Positions 1 through 6,483 of a DNA stretch of 22,874 nucleotides are shown here, piece by piece. Under the pieces are notes generated by a model, which had not been told where the DNA came from, did not search any database, and saw nothing but the letters and a program-made list of their open reading frames with translations. Location of the stretch: the NCBI GenBank assembly GCA_001751225.1, contig MAXT01000047.1:1-22874 (forward strand), given 5' to 3'. How positions within the stretch are numbered: position 1 is the first letter of the stretch; every line of letters starts with the position of its first letter. This DNA is from Desulfuromonadales bacterium C00003107. GTDB lineage: Bacteria; Desulfobacterota; Desulfuromonadia; Desulfuromonadales; Syntrophotaleaceae. Both the position numbers and the translations under genes were made by a program.

Positions 1-304
1 CCTTGCCGTAGCCCCAAGGCAGGGATTCGACCTTGACGCCATGCTCAGGGCATTTAACCCGACGCGGCGCATAGCGAAAATAGACCTTGAACGACCAGAC
101 CGGTAAATACTCAAACAGCCGCTGCGGCTGCCGGTCATAAACGGCGCGTCGTTTAGCGCACTCAGGGCAAATCGGCCTACTGTTGCGGCGAGAAACGATG
201 TCAATAACCAGGGCTTCTGTACCGCCAACCAGTGTGACGCAGGCGGCACCGTAAACGAACGACTTGAATCGTTCAACTTTGTTCAGTAAAGTCTTGGTCA
301 GCAT
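1..304 (-). CDS. ISL3-family transposase, N-terminal part (runs off the left edge)
   Basis: Reading the minus strand from ATG at 304-302 gives about 101 codons without a stop, continuing past the window edge. The protein begins MLTKTLLNKVERFKSFVYG. It has a cysteine/histidine pair pattern, C46-x2-C49 (CPEC) and C85-x2-H88 (CPEH), as in the zinc-finger found at the N-terminus of ISL3-type (IS204/IS1001/IS1165) transposases. Between these pairs lies the typical YDRQPQR...YLPVW segment. The catalytic DDE domain would lie outside the window. An AGAGAAG ribosome-binding site lies just before the ATG. Family assignment rests on this N-terminal pattern and is fairly secure. Whether the element is intact cannot be judged. 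Confidence 0.85.
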   Translation of the reverse strand, partial: MLTKTLLNKVERFKSFVYGAACVTLVGGTEALVIDIVSRRNSRPICPECAKRRAVYDRQPQRLFEYLPVWSFKVYFRYAPRRVKCPEHGVKVESLPWGYGK

Positions 305-393
305 TGCTTCTCTTTTGTGGTAGGGATTGATTCTCGCAAATCCATCCTAATCCCACAGGGGGGAGTAATGCTCTATTTTTCACCGACCTCTAA

Positions 394-416
394 CCACAGA
401 TTCTGCGGAAGAGGCC
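394..416. repeat. candidate terminal inverted repeat of the ISL3-family element
   Basis: Read inward from the element end (minus strand), this stretch begins GGCCTCTTCCGCAGAATC. I recall ISL3-type ends as commonly starting GGCTCTTCC or close to it. The matching end is not in the window, so it cannot be paired. The flanking target repeat cannot be tested either. Confidence 0.35.
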
Positions 417-878
417 TTTTTAATTCTACCGTTCGGAGTGAAGATGTCCACCGAGGAGGGCTAGAACGGGGGTGTGGTCTCTGCAGGGTTCGAGATCCTT
501 GAGGTATTTTAGACTTCGCCTGGGACGTTCTGGATAACATGAATTTTTTGCTCTCCACTCATCACACCAGAAAACTTTGCCCAGGCCAGTCATGTCTGCA
601 TCAAAAAATCGTTATGCCACAAATTTCCAGTTGCTGGTGCCTTGCTTAACGCCCTTGCTAATCAGCGATTTTACAATGATATTTATGATGACAAGGAAAA
701 GCTAGGGCACTATATTTGAGGCTTCTTTTTCACCTAGCCCACTGTTACCAAAAATTCAACTGACACCAATGTTGATCGCTGTCGTTTAAGCCCAGTGTTT
801 CCTTTATGGTAACGCAGGCAGAGCTTTTTACGCAAATTGTTGTAATCGAACGACAGCCTTAACAACAAAGGAGAAAAA
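417..878. other. intergenic region between the IS and the zinc-ribbon gene; no gene recognised
   Basis: About 460 bp of moderately AT-rich DNA. I see no ORF with a start codon, ribosome-binding site and recognisable protein. One frame without a start codon, about 540-718, reads through to a TGA and ends in a protein-like stretch (NQRFYNDIYDDKEKLGHYI). It could be a decayed gene end, but this is weak. No convincing promoter for the downstream gene was found. Confidence 0.4.
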
Positions 879-1220
879 ATGAGCGACTTTCCCAAATGTG
901 CTAAGTGTGGTTCTGAATATACCTATGAGGACAGGGATATGTACGTCTGTCCGGAATGTGGTGACGAATGGTCGAAGGATGGCGTTGAAGAAACTGAAGA
1001 GGACGTAAGGGTGATTCGTGACGCTCATGGCAATGAGTTAAACGACGGTGATACCGTGACGGTCATCAAGGATCTGAAAGTTAAAGGCTCTTCTGTCGTC
1101 GTCAAGGTGGGTACCAAGGTACAAAATATTCGGTTAGTGGACGGTGATCATGACATCGACTGCAAAATTGCCGGTATCGGCGCGATGAAGTTGAAATCGG
1201 AGTTTGTGAAAAAGGCTTAG
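879..1220 (+). CDS. yjdM: PhnA/YjdM family zinc-ribbon protein
   Basis: A 113-residue protein with an N-terminal zinc ribbon, C7-x2-C10 and C24-x2-C27, followed by a short linker. The C-terminal part is rich in beta structure and contains the family motif region [20 protein letters not shown]. The length matches the E. coli YjdM (formerly PhnA) family. Despite the old name 'alkylphosphonate utilization protein', no phosphonate-degrading activity is established for this family, and it is not the phosphonoacetate hydrolase also called PhnA. The start is well supported by AAAGGAG seven bases before the ATG. The gene stands alone with no phosphonate genes nearby, so its role here is unknown. The protein is probably cytoplasmic, since no signal peptide is visible. 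Confidence 0.9.
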   Translation: MSDFPKCAKCGSEYTYEDRDMYVCPECGDEWSKDGVEETEEDVRVIRDAHGNELNDGDTVTVIKDLKVKGSSVVVKVGTKVQNIRLVDGDHDIDCKIAGIGAMKLKSEFVKKA

Positions 1221-1325
1221 TTGCGTGACCTTGATGGCGTCGTAAAAACATCACGATTCAAGGTTCTTTGATGGACTCTGATTCATCCCAATATGCCAAC
1301 TAGCCTGTTGAAAGAATATCCATTT

Positions 1326-1700
1326 TCATCGACTGGCGGGTTGGCGTGGGGTGATGCTGATATGCCAGTTGTGACCGTCGATCCGCAGGCCATAAGCCTC
1401 AGGTTCGGTCTCAAGATAAGTATTGAGCTCTTCGCTGGTGGTAAAGTCCCGGTGTCGCACGTAACGAGATATGTGGGGTGCCGGGGTGCCCGGATGGGCT
1501 ATGGCTTGCTGGATGTTTGGGAAAAGACCGACCCGCAGTTCTTGAGGATCTATGGTGAAGATGGGTAGCCCTGCTGGAAATACCACACGCTTTGACCGTC
1601 TTCAGACTGGGGCGGGCCATAATAGCCCTGGTGGCACTCTCTGGTGAGAAGGTCTAGGACGCTGCAGACCTAACCAACCGAACCCTCCAATCAGGCCCAA
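1326..1700 (-). pseudogene. small unknown gene apparently broken by two frame changes
   Basis: A perfect AAGGAGG (1707-1713, minus sense) lies six bases before a TTG at 1700-1698. That frame reads (M)GLIGGFGWLGLQRP and then deteriorates. A second frame then gives VLDLLTRECHQGYYGPPQ...SVWYFQQG until a TAG. A third frame, from about 1580 to the TGA at 1326, gives LPIFTIDPQELRVGLFP...AYGLRIDGHNWHISITP. Joined, the three pieces read like one continuous protein of roughly 120 residues. This suggests a gene with two frameshifts, either a real pseudogene or sequence errors. I do not recognise the family. The third piece could also be an independent 86-residue ORF from the GTG at 1586. The strand and joining are inference. 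Confidence 0.4.
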
Positions 1701-1802
1701 TGTTTACCTCCTTAACGAGGTCATGCCTCATAAAAAGACCTCTGTTGATCTCTCTCTATTTTTCCGGTGCTATAATTTGATCTAATGGTGCTCTATGACC
1801 TC

Positions 1803-2183
1803 TCAGGATCTGACCACTTCCACCAGGTAGCCATCGGGGTCAGCGATAAAGTAGAATTTTGCTTCTCCACCCGCCAATCCTTTAAGAGGTTTCGGTCTGA
1901 ATCCTTGCGCTTCGTGTCGTTTGTGCGAAGCTTCAAGGTCTTTGACTCCCACTGCTAGATGGGAATAGCCGTTACCCATCTCGTAAGGTTCGGTCTGGTC
2001 GTGGTTCCAGGTCAGTTCCAGTTCAAATTGACCACCGGGAGTACGCAGATAGGAGAGGGTGAATTTGTAGTCGGGGAAGTCCTTTCTCCGGGAGATCTCG
2101 AAGCCAAAGGCTTGCTGGTAGAATTGTTCTGACTTTTTCAGGTCCATGACCCGAATACAGGTATGAATCATGTCGTATTTCAT
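1803..2183 (-). CDS. gloA: lactoylglutathione lyase (glyoxalase I), VOC family
   Basis: A 126-residue single-module vicinal-oxygen-chelate protein. GloA isomerises the hemithioacetal of methylglyoxal and glutathione to S-lactoylglutathione in the cytoplasm. All four metal ligands are in place: H7, E56, H75 and E122, almost the same numbering as the E. coli nickel enzyme (H5, E56, H74, E122). The short length, lacking the loops of the eukaryotic zinc type, also fits the nickel class. I chose the ATG at 2183 because it is preceded by a good GGAG about nine bases upstream and gives the family N-terminus MKYDMIHTCIRV. An in-frame start further upstream at 2213 would add ten poorly conserved residues. 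The gene is single, and a TATAAT lies about 110 bp upstream. Confidence 0.92.
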   Translation of the reverse strand: MKYDMIHTCIRVMDLKKSEQFYQQAFGFEISRRKDFPDYKFTLSYLRTPGGQFELELTWNHDQTEPYEMGNGYSHLAVGVKDLEASHKRHEAQGFRPKPLKGLAGGEAKFYFIADPDGYLVEVVRS

Positions 2184-2298
2184 CGCTGTGATCTCCTTTT
2201 TTGGCCTGGGCACGTCGGGTCGGGGAATAGGAAATAGACAGTGGTCAGACCGATGGTGGCTTCGCTTTTATTCAACTTTCTGCAGACTCTGAATTTAC

Positions 2299-2304
2299 AT
2301 TATA
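2299..2304 (-). promoter_or_regulatory. candidate -10 box upstream of gloA
   Basis: A perfect TATAAT on the minus strand, in the context CTCTATAATG, about 115 bp before the gloA start. No good -35 hexamer is found 16-18 bases upstream, so this is only a partial promoter match. If used, it would give a leader of about 110 nt. Confidence 0.3.
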
Positions 2305-2402
2305 GAGTAAGTTCTTTTCATTCATCTGATGATCCGATCTACAAATGAAGGGTTTTCGATAAATATATATTGAAGCTGGAAAATAAGCCCAGGTCGCAAA
2401 GG

Positions 2403-2430
2403 GGACACCCCGCAAGTCAATGGGGTGTCC
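2403..2430 (+). terminator. GC-rich hairpin in the gloA-ACT intergenic region, terminator-like on the plus strand
   Basis: A 9-bp perfect stem, GGACACCCC (2403-2411) with GGGGTGTCC (2422-2430), and a 10-nt loop. It is followed on the plus strand by TTCTTCGTTT, a broken T-run. No recognisable plus-strand gene lies upstream, so if it terminates anything it would be an unannotated short transcript. On the minus strand there is no T-run after the hairpin. Confidence 0.35.
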
Positions 2431-2541
2431 TTCTTCGTTTCCCTCTCCGCTCTTGATCCCGAGGCTAACTTCGGCGACACGTTTTAATCTGTCTCTGCTA
2501 AAACCGAGAGATTCTCTTCTGCTGGCTGGCTGTGTGGGTGG

Positions 2542-2568
2542 TTGACAGGCCGCGTCAATGCGTTTAAT
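2542..2568 (+). promoter_or_regulatory. candidate promoter for the ACT-PFL gene pair
   Basis: TTGACA (2542-2547), a perfect -35 consensus, lies 15 bases before TTTAAT (2563-2568), a 5/6 match to the -10 box. The spacer is shorter than the usual 16-18. It lies about 235 bp before the ACT-domain gene and in the right orientation, implying a long 5' leader that contains the hairpin at 2688-2717. Confidence 0.4.
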
Positions 2569-2687
2569 CTTCGTCAGCATTGGCCATCCCCTTATTATCT
2601 TATAGGCTGCCTGCTGACAATTCCTGATCAGGGTTTTGAATCTTGTTTTGTTCATTGGCAAGCAATCGAAATGATGAGTGAGGACTT

Positions 2688-2717
2688 GAACAAGGAAGAA
2701 TCTTTCTTTCCTTGTTC
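2688..2717 (+). other. 10-bp perfect inverted repeat in the leader of the ACT-PFL genes
   Basis: GAACAAGGAA (2688-2697) pairs perfectly with TTCCTTGTTC (2708-2717) around a 10-nt loop, 85 bp before the ACT-domain start. No T-run follows, so it is not an obvious terminator. It could be an mRNA stem or a protein-binding dyad. A weaker GGCAG/CTGCC hairpin lies between it and the ribosome-binding site, at about 2758-2778. Confidence 0.35.
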
Positions 2718-2801
2718 GACTGCGGTTGACGCATCAAATAAACGGAATATTTCTCCTGGCAGGCATTTAATACTGCCATATCAGTTAGAAAAGGAATCAA
2801 C

Positions 2802-3080
2802 ATGTCATCGAGTCGTTTTGTCATTACGGTTATCGGTATGGATAGGGTCGGCATCGTCGCGGGTGTGACCCGGGTGATGGCCGAACACAGCGTTAATATC
2901 GCTGATATTCGTCAGACTACCATGAGTGATCTTTTCACTATGATTATGTTGGCTGAAGTTCAGGCTGAGGATTTCGATCTGGCGGCTTTTCAAGCAGCGA
3001 TGTCCACCATCGGCAAGGAGTTGGGTGTCGAGATCAACGTGCAGCATGAAGATGCCTTTCGCTTCATGCACAGGATCTGA
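2802..3080 (+). CDS. ACT domain protein (UPF0237 family)
   Basis: A 92-residue protein consisting of one ACT fold. The typical ACT opening [20 protein letters not shown] is followed by the second-strand region [10 protein letters not shown] and the helix/strand [14 protein letters not shown] domains usually bind small ligands such as amino acids, but the ligand here is unknown. The start ATG has AAAGGA about eight bases upstream and gives the normal family length (about 90). The gene lies 11 bp before the UPF0210 gene, an arrangement conserved in many bacteria and archaea, so the two products probably act together, perhaps with the ACT protein as a ligand sensor. The functional link is inference from the pairing. 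Confidence 0.92.
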   Translation: MSSSRFVITVIGMDRVGIVAGVTRVMAEHSVNIADIRQTTMSDLFTMIMLAEVQAEDFDLAAFQAAMSTIGKELGVEINVQHEDAFRFMHRI

Positions 3081-3091
3081 GGAGACCGGCC

Positions 3092-4453
3092 ATGCTTATT
3101 CATCCAGAAGAGATCCTTGAGACCATCAACATGGTGTCCCATCAACACCTCGATATCCGTACGGTCACCATGGGCATCAGCTTGCGTGGCTGCAGTCATC
3201 CCGACATCAAGGTGTTCAATGAAAATATCTATCAGCGTATTCTGAGTTGCGCCGAGAAGTTGGTCCAGACTACCGAGGAGATCGAAAGCCTCTACGGTAT
3301 TCCGGTGATTAATAAGCGGATTTCTGTGACCCCCATCGCCATTGTTGCAGAGAGCTGCGAGGCTGATGATTATACTTCTGTGGCAGAGACCCTGGATCGG
3401 GTCGCGCAGGAAATCGGCGTCGATTTTGTCGGCGGGTTCAGTGCCTTGGTACAAAAAGGTATGACTCGCGGCGACCTCAATCTGATCAACTCCATCCCCA
3501 AGGCATTGGCGACGACCCAAAAGGTCTGTGCTTCGGTGAATGTGGCTACTACCAAGGCTGGCATCAATATGGATGCGGTGGCTATGATGGGCCGTATTAT
3601 CAAGCAGGCGGCGGAACTGACCGGAGATCGTAATGGCATTGGTTGCGCCAAGTTGGTCATCTTTGCTAACGCCCCCGAGGACAACCCCTTTATGGCCGGT
3701 GCTTTTCATGGCGTTGGTGAGCCGGATTGCGTGATTAATGTCGGTGTTAGCGGCCCAGGCGTAGTTAATGCGGCGGTTCGTGCTTTGGATAATCCGACAT
3801 TTGGCGATATTGCCGAATGTATCAAGAAAACCGCTTTTAAAATCACTCGCATGGGCGAGATGGTTGGTAAGGAAGTAGCTCGTCGGCTTAACGCCCAGTT
3901 CGGAGTGCTCGACTTGTCCTTGGCTCCGACTCCGGCTGTCGGTGACAGTGTGGCGGCGATATTGGAAGCTATGGGCCTGGAGAGTTGCGGTACTCATGGT
4001 ACTACTGCCGCCCTGGCTCTGCTTAACGATGCGGTCAAGAAGGGGGGCGCTATGGCGTCATCTTCTGTGGGTGGCTTGAGCGGAGCCTTCATTCCGGTGA
4101 GCGAGGATCAGGGTATGATTCGTGCCGTGCAGCGGGGTTCCCTTACTCTGGACAAGCTCGAGGCCATGACCTGTGTCTGTTCCGTCGGTCTCGATATGAT
4201 TGCCGTGCCTGGGGATACCTCAGCGGCTACTCTGTCGGCTATTATTGCCGATGAGATGGCGATTGGCATGATCAACAAGAAAACCACCGCCGTGCGTATT
4301 ATTCCCGCTCCTGGAACCAAAGAAGGGGATATGGTGGAATTTGGTGGTCTGCTTGGTCGTGCGCCTGTTATGCGGGTTCACAACTTTAGCTCTGAGGATT
4401 TTATTGCTCGCGGTGGCAGGATCCCCGCGCCCATTCAGGCTCTGACTAATTAG
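3092..4453 (+). CDS. PFL family protein (UPF0210, DUF711)
   Basis: A 453-residue protein of the usual full family length. It has the family features: N-terminal [20 protein letters not shown], the [14 protein letters not shown] segment, glycine-rich [20 protein letters not shown], and the C-terminal [13 protein letters not shown] and [13 protein letters not shown]0210 proteins resemble the pyruvate-formate-lyase barrel fold, but no glycyl-radical motif is seen and no reaction is established. The protein is cytoplasmic. Its ribosome-binding site (GAGGAG) overlaps the stop codon of the upstream ACT gene, so the pair is translationally coupled or nearly so. The last two codons and the stop lie inside a 15-bp sequence that recurs at 4699-4713 (see the repeat entry). 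Confidence 0.93.
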   Translation: MLIHPEEILETINMVSHQHLDIRTVTMGISLRGCSHPDIKVFNENIYQRILSCAEKLVQTTEEIESLYGIPVINKRISVTPIAIVAESCEADDYTSVAETLDRVAQEIGVDFVGGFSALVQKGMTRGDLNLINSIPKALATTQKVCASVNVATTKAGINMDAVAMMGRIIKQAAELTGDRNGIGCAKLVIFANAPEDNPFMAGAFHGVGEPDCVINVGVSGPGVVNAAVRALDNPTFGDIAECIKKTAFKITRMGEMVGKEVARRLNAQFGVLDLSLAPTPAVGDSVAAILEAMGLESCGTHGTTAALALLNDAVKKGGAMASSSVGGLSGAFIPVSEDQGMIRAVQRGSLTLDKLEAMTCVCSVGLDMIAVPGDTSAATLSAIIADEMAIGMINKKTTAVRIIPAPGTKEGDMVEFGGLLGRAPVMRVHNFSSEDFIARGGRIPAPIQALTN

Positions 4454-4560
4454 TTTTCATCCAGAAACGGCCCTTTCCCCCAATCTCGGCGTCAATCCGC
4501 GCGCTTGCTTGTGACTCGGGCCGTCCATGGCCCTCGCCATTCGGCAGCCTGTGGCTGTCC

Positions 4561-4582
4561 CATTCCGCTGTCCTGCGGAATG
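4561..4582. repeat. 8-bp hairpin inside the 4445-4713 element
   Basis: CATTCCGC (4561-4568) and GCGGAATG (4575-4582) form a perfect stem around the six-base loop TGTCCT. No T-run follows on either strand, so it is not a classical terminator. Confidence 0.6.
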
Positions 4583-4671
4583 GTGCGGCGTAAACAGCTA
4601 CGCCTCCGCGCAAGCGCTTGATTTCCTTGACCTTGGGGAAAATTGCTCGTTTCCCATATGAAAACTGCACT

Positions 4672-4700
4672 GTGTCCATCCAGAGTTTCCGGATGGACAC
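4672..4700. repeat. 10-bp hairpin at the right end of the 4445-4713 element
   Basis: GTGTCCATCC (4672-4681) and GGATGGACAC (4691-4700) form a perfect stem with a nine-base loop. The right arm ends two bases inside the right copy of the 15-bp direct repeat. A run of AATTAGTTTTCAATAG follows. It could act as a weak terminator for the ACT-PFL transcript. Confidence 0.6.
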
Positions 4701-4774
4701 TAATTAGTTTTCAATAGTTTCTGCAATGCTATTTAGTTCAGGTGGGTGGGCTAGCTTTTGCGGTGAAATAGCAA

Positions 4775-4783
4775 GGGGGGGGG
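4775..4783. repeat. run of nine G residues
   Basis: A homopolymer tract in the 176-bp gap between the repeat element and the 3' end of the diguanylate cyclase gene. GGTGGGTGGG lies about 25 bp before it. It is outside any gene and outside a visible promoter. Otherwise the gap 4714-4889 shows nothing recognisable, and I see no terminator for the diguanylate cyclase gene there. Confidence 0.6.
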
Positions 4784-4889
4784 CGATTAGTCGGTCGCTT
4801 TTGGCTGGTTGCAAATGTCAGGGTTGCTGTTTTCTGTTGGGGAGTCATTGGGAGGCAGTGGCATAGAAGCCCATTTTTCATTCGTCATT

Positions 4890-6176
4890 CTAAAAGGCGC
4901 TCATTGTGCTCGACAAGTTGGAGCCGGAGACAGCATCTTCGGGCCAGAAAGCGCAATCCTTGCCTCGATTTTTGGCTTTATAGAGCCTTTCGTCGGCTCG
5001 TTGCAGTAAGGCTTCCAGGTCTTGATCAAGGGGATGGGCCGTTGCTCCGCCGATGCTGATCGAACCGCAAATCCGCAATCCGTCAAACTCGAAGGGCTGT
5101 TCCCGCACCGTTTTGCATAAGCGTTCGGCAATTTCCTGACATTGTTTAAGTTTGCTGTTGGGAAGCACTACAAGAAACTCTTCACCGCCGATCCGCCCTA
5201 GGATGTCATAGGGGCGCAATGTGGCTCGAAGGCGGGTTGCCAGCTCTTGTAACACCTGATCGCCCACCGGGTGTCCGTAGTTATCGTTAATCTCTTTAAA
5301 ATTATCAAAATCGAGCATCAATAGGCCAAAGTTCACCGGTGTTTTGTGACGATTGTTGTCTTTTTCTTTTGAAAAGCTGTCACTGGCTCTGGCCAGAATC
5401 TCTCGGCGGTTAAAAAGGCCGGTCAATGGGTCGGTTGTGGCTAGCCAGCGCAGAACCTGCTGGGTTTTGGCCAGGCGATTCGCGCCCTTGGCCACCAGAA
5501 GATAGACACAGCTGAACAGGGCGAGGAGCGCGACTCCAAGCAGCAGGAAAAAAAAGACTACTCCGCGCCGGATTTCTTCGCGATAACTTTTAACGCTACG
5601 CCGAATCTCGATAGCGCCCAGAACCTCTTTGTTCTTTCCCCAAATCGGCAGATAGCTAATTACCTGGTTTGCCGGCCCCCATAAACTCTTTGCTTCAAAA
5701 GAAACATCGGTCGCTTTACCCAGCAAAGAGATCCCTTGTCCCGCCAGAGCCTGATCCAGCGCAGCGGGGATGGTGGGTACTCGGTGAGTATTTTTATCTG
5801 TTGTAAAATTGATTACTTGGCGGCGCAAATCCCAAATTCGTATAGTATCGACGGCGAAGGGTTTGAAATATTTTTGTAAGCGCTTTTCGAAGTTGGCCTG
5901 TTCAGTATCCGATAAATTCAGTTTGGCTTTACCGATGTTGTCGATGGCAAGGAGGTGTTTCTTCTCCTTGACTAATAGGACCTGGCAGGTTGCTTGTGCT
6001 TCTGTATGTGCGCTTTCAATGAGACGCCAGCTGTAGGCTCGATAGACCCCATAAGTTGCTAGGAGCAGTAGCGCTGCCAGACAGAGCAAACCGAGCCAAA
6101 GGACTTTACGTAGCAAGACGCGAGGGTCTTCGCAGCGTTCTAGAACGGAGTCAATGCAGGTGCCTGTTGCGGACAC
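4890..6176 (-). CDS. membrane-bound diguanylate cyclase (GGDEF domain)
   Basis: A 428-residue inner-membrane signalling protein predicted to make cyclic di-GMP from two GTP. Order: a short cytoplasmic N-terminus, TM1 about 24-46, a periplasmic sensor region about 47-203 (no family recognised), TM2 about 205-229, a short linker, and a GGDEF domain about 247-410. The active-site motif is GGEEF (330-334), a functional variant. The metal-binding aspartate is in MLDFDNFKEIND (D289). An inhibitory I-site RPYD (321-324) lies exactly five residues before GGEEF, so product feedback is likely. I used the GTG at 6176, preceded by GGAAGG seven bases upstream. The gene is single, downstream of a strong terminator. 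Confidence 0.9.
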   Translation of the reverse strand: MSATGTCIDSVLERCEDPRVLLRKVLWLGLLCLAALLLLATYGVYRAYSWRLIESAHTEAQATCQVLLVKEKKHLLAIDNIGKAKLNLSDTEQANFEKRLQKYFKPFAVDTIRIWDLRRQVINFTTDKNTHRVPTIPAALDQALAGQGISLLGKATDVSFEAKSLWGPANQVISYLPIWGKNKEVLGAIEIRRSVKSYREEIRRGVVFFFLLLGVALLALFSCVYLLVAKGANRLAKTQQVLRWLATTDPLTGLFNRREILARASDSFSKEKDNNRHKTPVNFGLLMLDFDNFKEINDNYGHPVGDQVLQELATRLRATLRPYDILGRIGGEEFLVVLPNSKLKQCQEIAERLCKTVREQPFEFDGLRICGSISIGGATAHPLDQDLEALLQRADERLYKAKNRGKDCAFWPEDAVSGSNLSSTMSAF

Positions 6177-6241
6177 GGAACAACCTTCCAGTCAGGTCTA
6201 AAGGGCGGTGAACAGTCAGAGCCATTAAGGTTGGTGCTGGT

Positions 6242-6258
6242 AAGCTTCAATGAAGCTT
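6242..6258. repeat. short inverted repeat upstream of the diguanylate cyclase gene
   Basis: AAGCTTC (6242-6248) and GAAGCTT (6252-6258) form a perfect 7-bp dyad with a three-base centre, 66 bp before the diguanylate cyclase start codon. It lies in the expected promoter/leader region and could be an operator or a small mRNA hairpin. There is no further evidence. Confidence 0.3.
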
Positions 6259-6404
6259 CGCTATATGGCTGTTCAGTTGTTTGTCATTGGGGAGACAGGG
6301 TCCGGCTGGGCACCGGAATTGGCAGCCCTTCCAGATTTTTTGGAATCTTTTATTCAAAAGATATAACAGCATTGATCTGGTGGTGCAAGAAGTCAAATAA
6401 GTTT

Positions 6405-6446
6405 CAAAAAAAGCCTCCGGTTCCGATGGAAACCAGAGGCTTTTTT
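6405..6446 (-). terminator. bidirectional rho-independent terminator downstream of the phosphate transporter gene
   Basis: An A-run, GCCTC...GAGGC (6413-6417 with 6436-6440) extended inward by GGTTCC and GGAAACC with a small imperfection, then six T residues (6441-6446). The A-run and T-run on either side allow it to work in both directions. It lies 38 bp past the stop of the transporter gene and isolates it from the diguanylate cyclase gene. Confidence 0.85.
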
Positions 6447-6483
6447 GTATGCAAGAAACCCTGATCTGGAATTGCAGTAAGGG

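Larger units (their letters stand above)
1..416 (-). mobile_element. ISL3-family insertion sequence, 5' portion
   Basis: The transposase start lies at 304, and about 110 bp of non-coding DNA follows before a candidate terminal repeat near 394-416. That is a normal arrangement for the promoter-side end of an ISL3 element. The other end, with the matching inverted repeat and the 8-bp target duplication typical of the family, lies to the left of the window. The outer boundary is therefore an estimate. Confidence 0.7.
4445..4713. repeat. hairpin-ended element bounded by a 15-bp direct repeat
   Basis: ACTAATTAGTTTTCA occurs at 4445-4459, covering the last two codons and stop of the PFL gene, and again exactly at 4699-4713. 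The 239 bp between them hold a perfect 8-bp hairpin (4561-4582). A 10-bp hairpin (4672-4700) abuts the right copy. CATCCAGAAACG (4458-4469) and the complement of 4684-4695 (CATCCGGAAACT) form imperfect terminal inverted repeats, 10 of 12 matching. No transposase is encoded. The structure resembles a small non-autonomous mobile or REP/MITE-like element inserted with target duplication, but the duplication is longer than usual. A minus-strand reading frame spans the whole element and is probably not a gene. Confidence 0.5.

Noticed and set aside
470..505. tRNA-like T-arm: AGGG-TTCGAGA-TCCT near 484-498
   Set aside because: Only a four-base stem with a canonical-looking loop. No matching acceptor, D or anticodon arms were found, so it is not a tRNA gene.
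540..718. Frame ending NQRFYNDIYDDKEKLGHYI, possibly a gene remnant
   Set aside because: No start codon and no recognised family. The protein-like look of a short AT-rich frame is not enough.
2380..2440. GGTCGCAAAGG resembling part of a cyclic di-GMP (GEMM) riboswitch
   Set aside because: The rest of the GEMM consensus (paired P1/P2 stems with GGACGCAAAGCC and tetraloop-receptor) is absent.
2272..2868. Overlapping ORFs of about 110-130 codons on both strands in the gloA-ACT intergenic region
   Set aside because: No good ribosome-binding sites, they run through hairpins and the candidate promoter, and neither resembles a known protein.
2990..3997. Long antisense ORFs (also 13478-14332, 18277-19302, 20321-21316 and 21845-22873)
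   Set aside because: Each is a shadow of a well-supported gene on the other strand. The translations are rich in His/Gln/Arg with no domain.
4446..4700. 84-codon minus-strand ORF spanning the direct-repeat element
   Set aside because: It covers the repeat end to end, including both hairpins. It has no convincing ribosome-binding site or recognisable domain. It is most likely a by-product of the repeat sequence.
4741..4783. Possible G-quadruplex or phase-variable G-run
   Set aside because: The G9 tract is intergenic and not in a promoter or start region of any gene seen. The G-tracts are too unevenly spaced for a clear quadruplex.
6231..6464. 77-codon plus-strand ORF before the transporter terminator
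   Set aside because: It runs through the terminator hairpin and T-run and has no ribosome-binding site.
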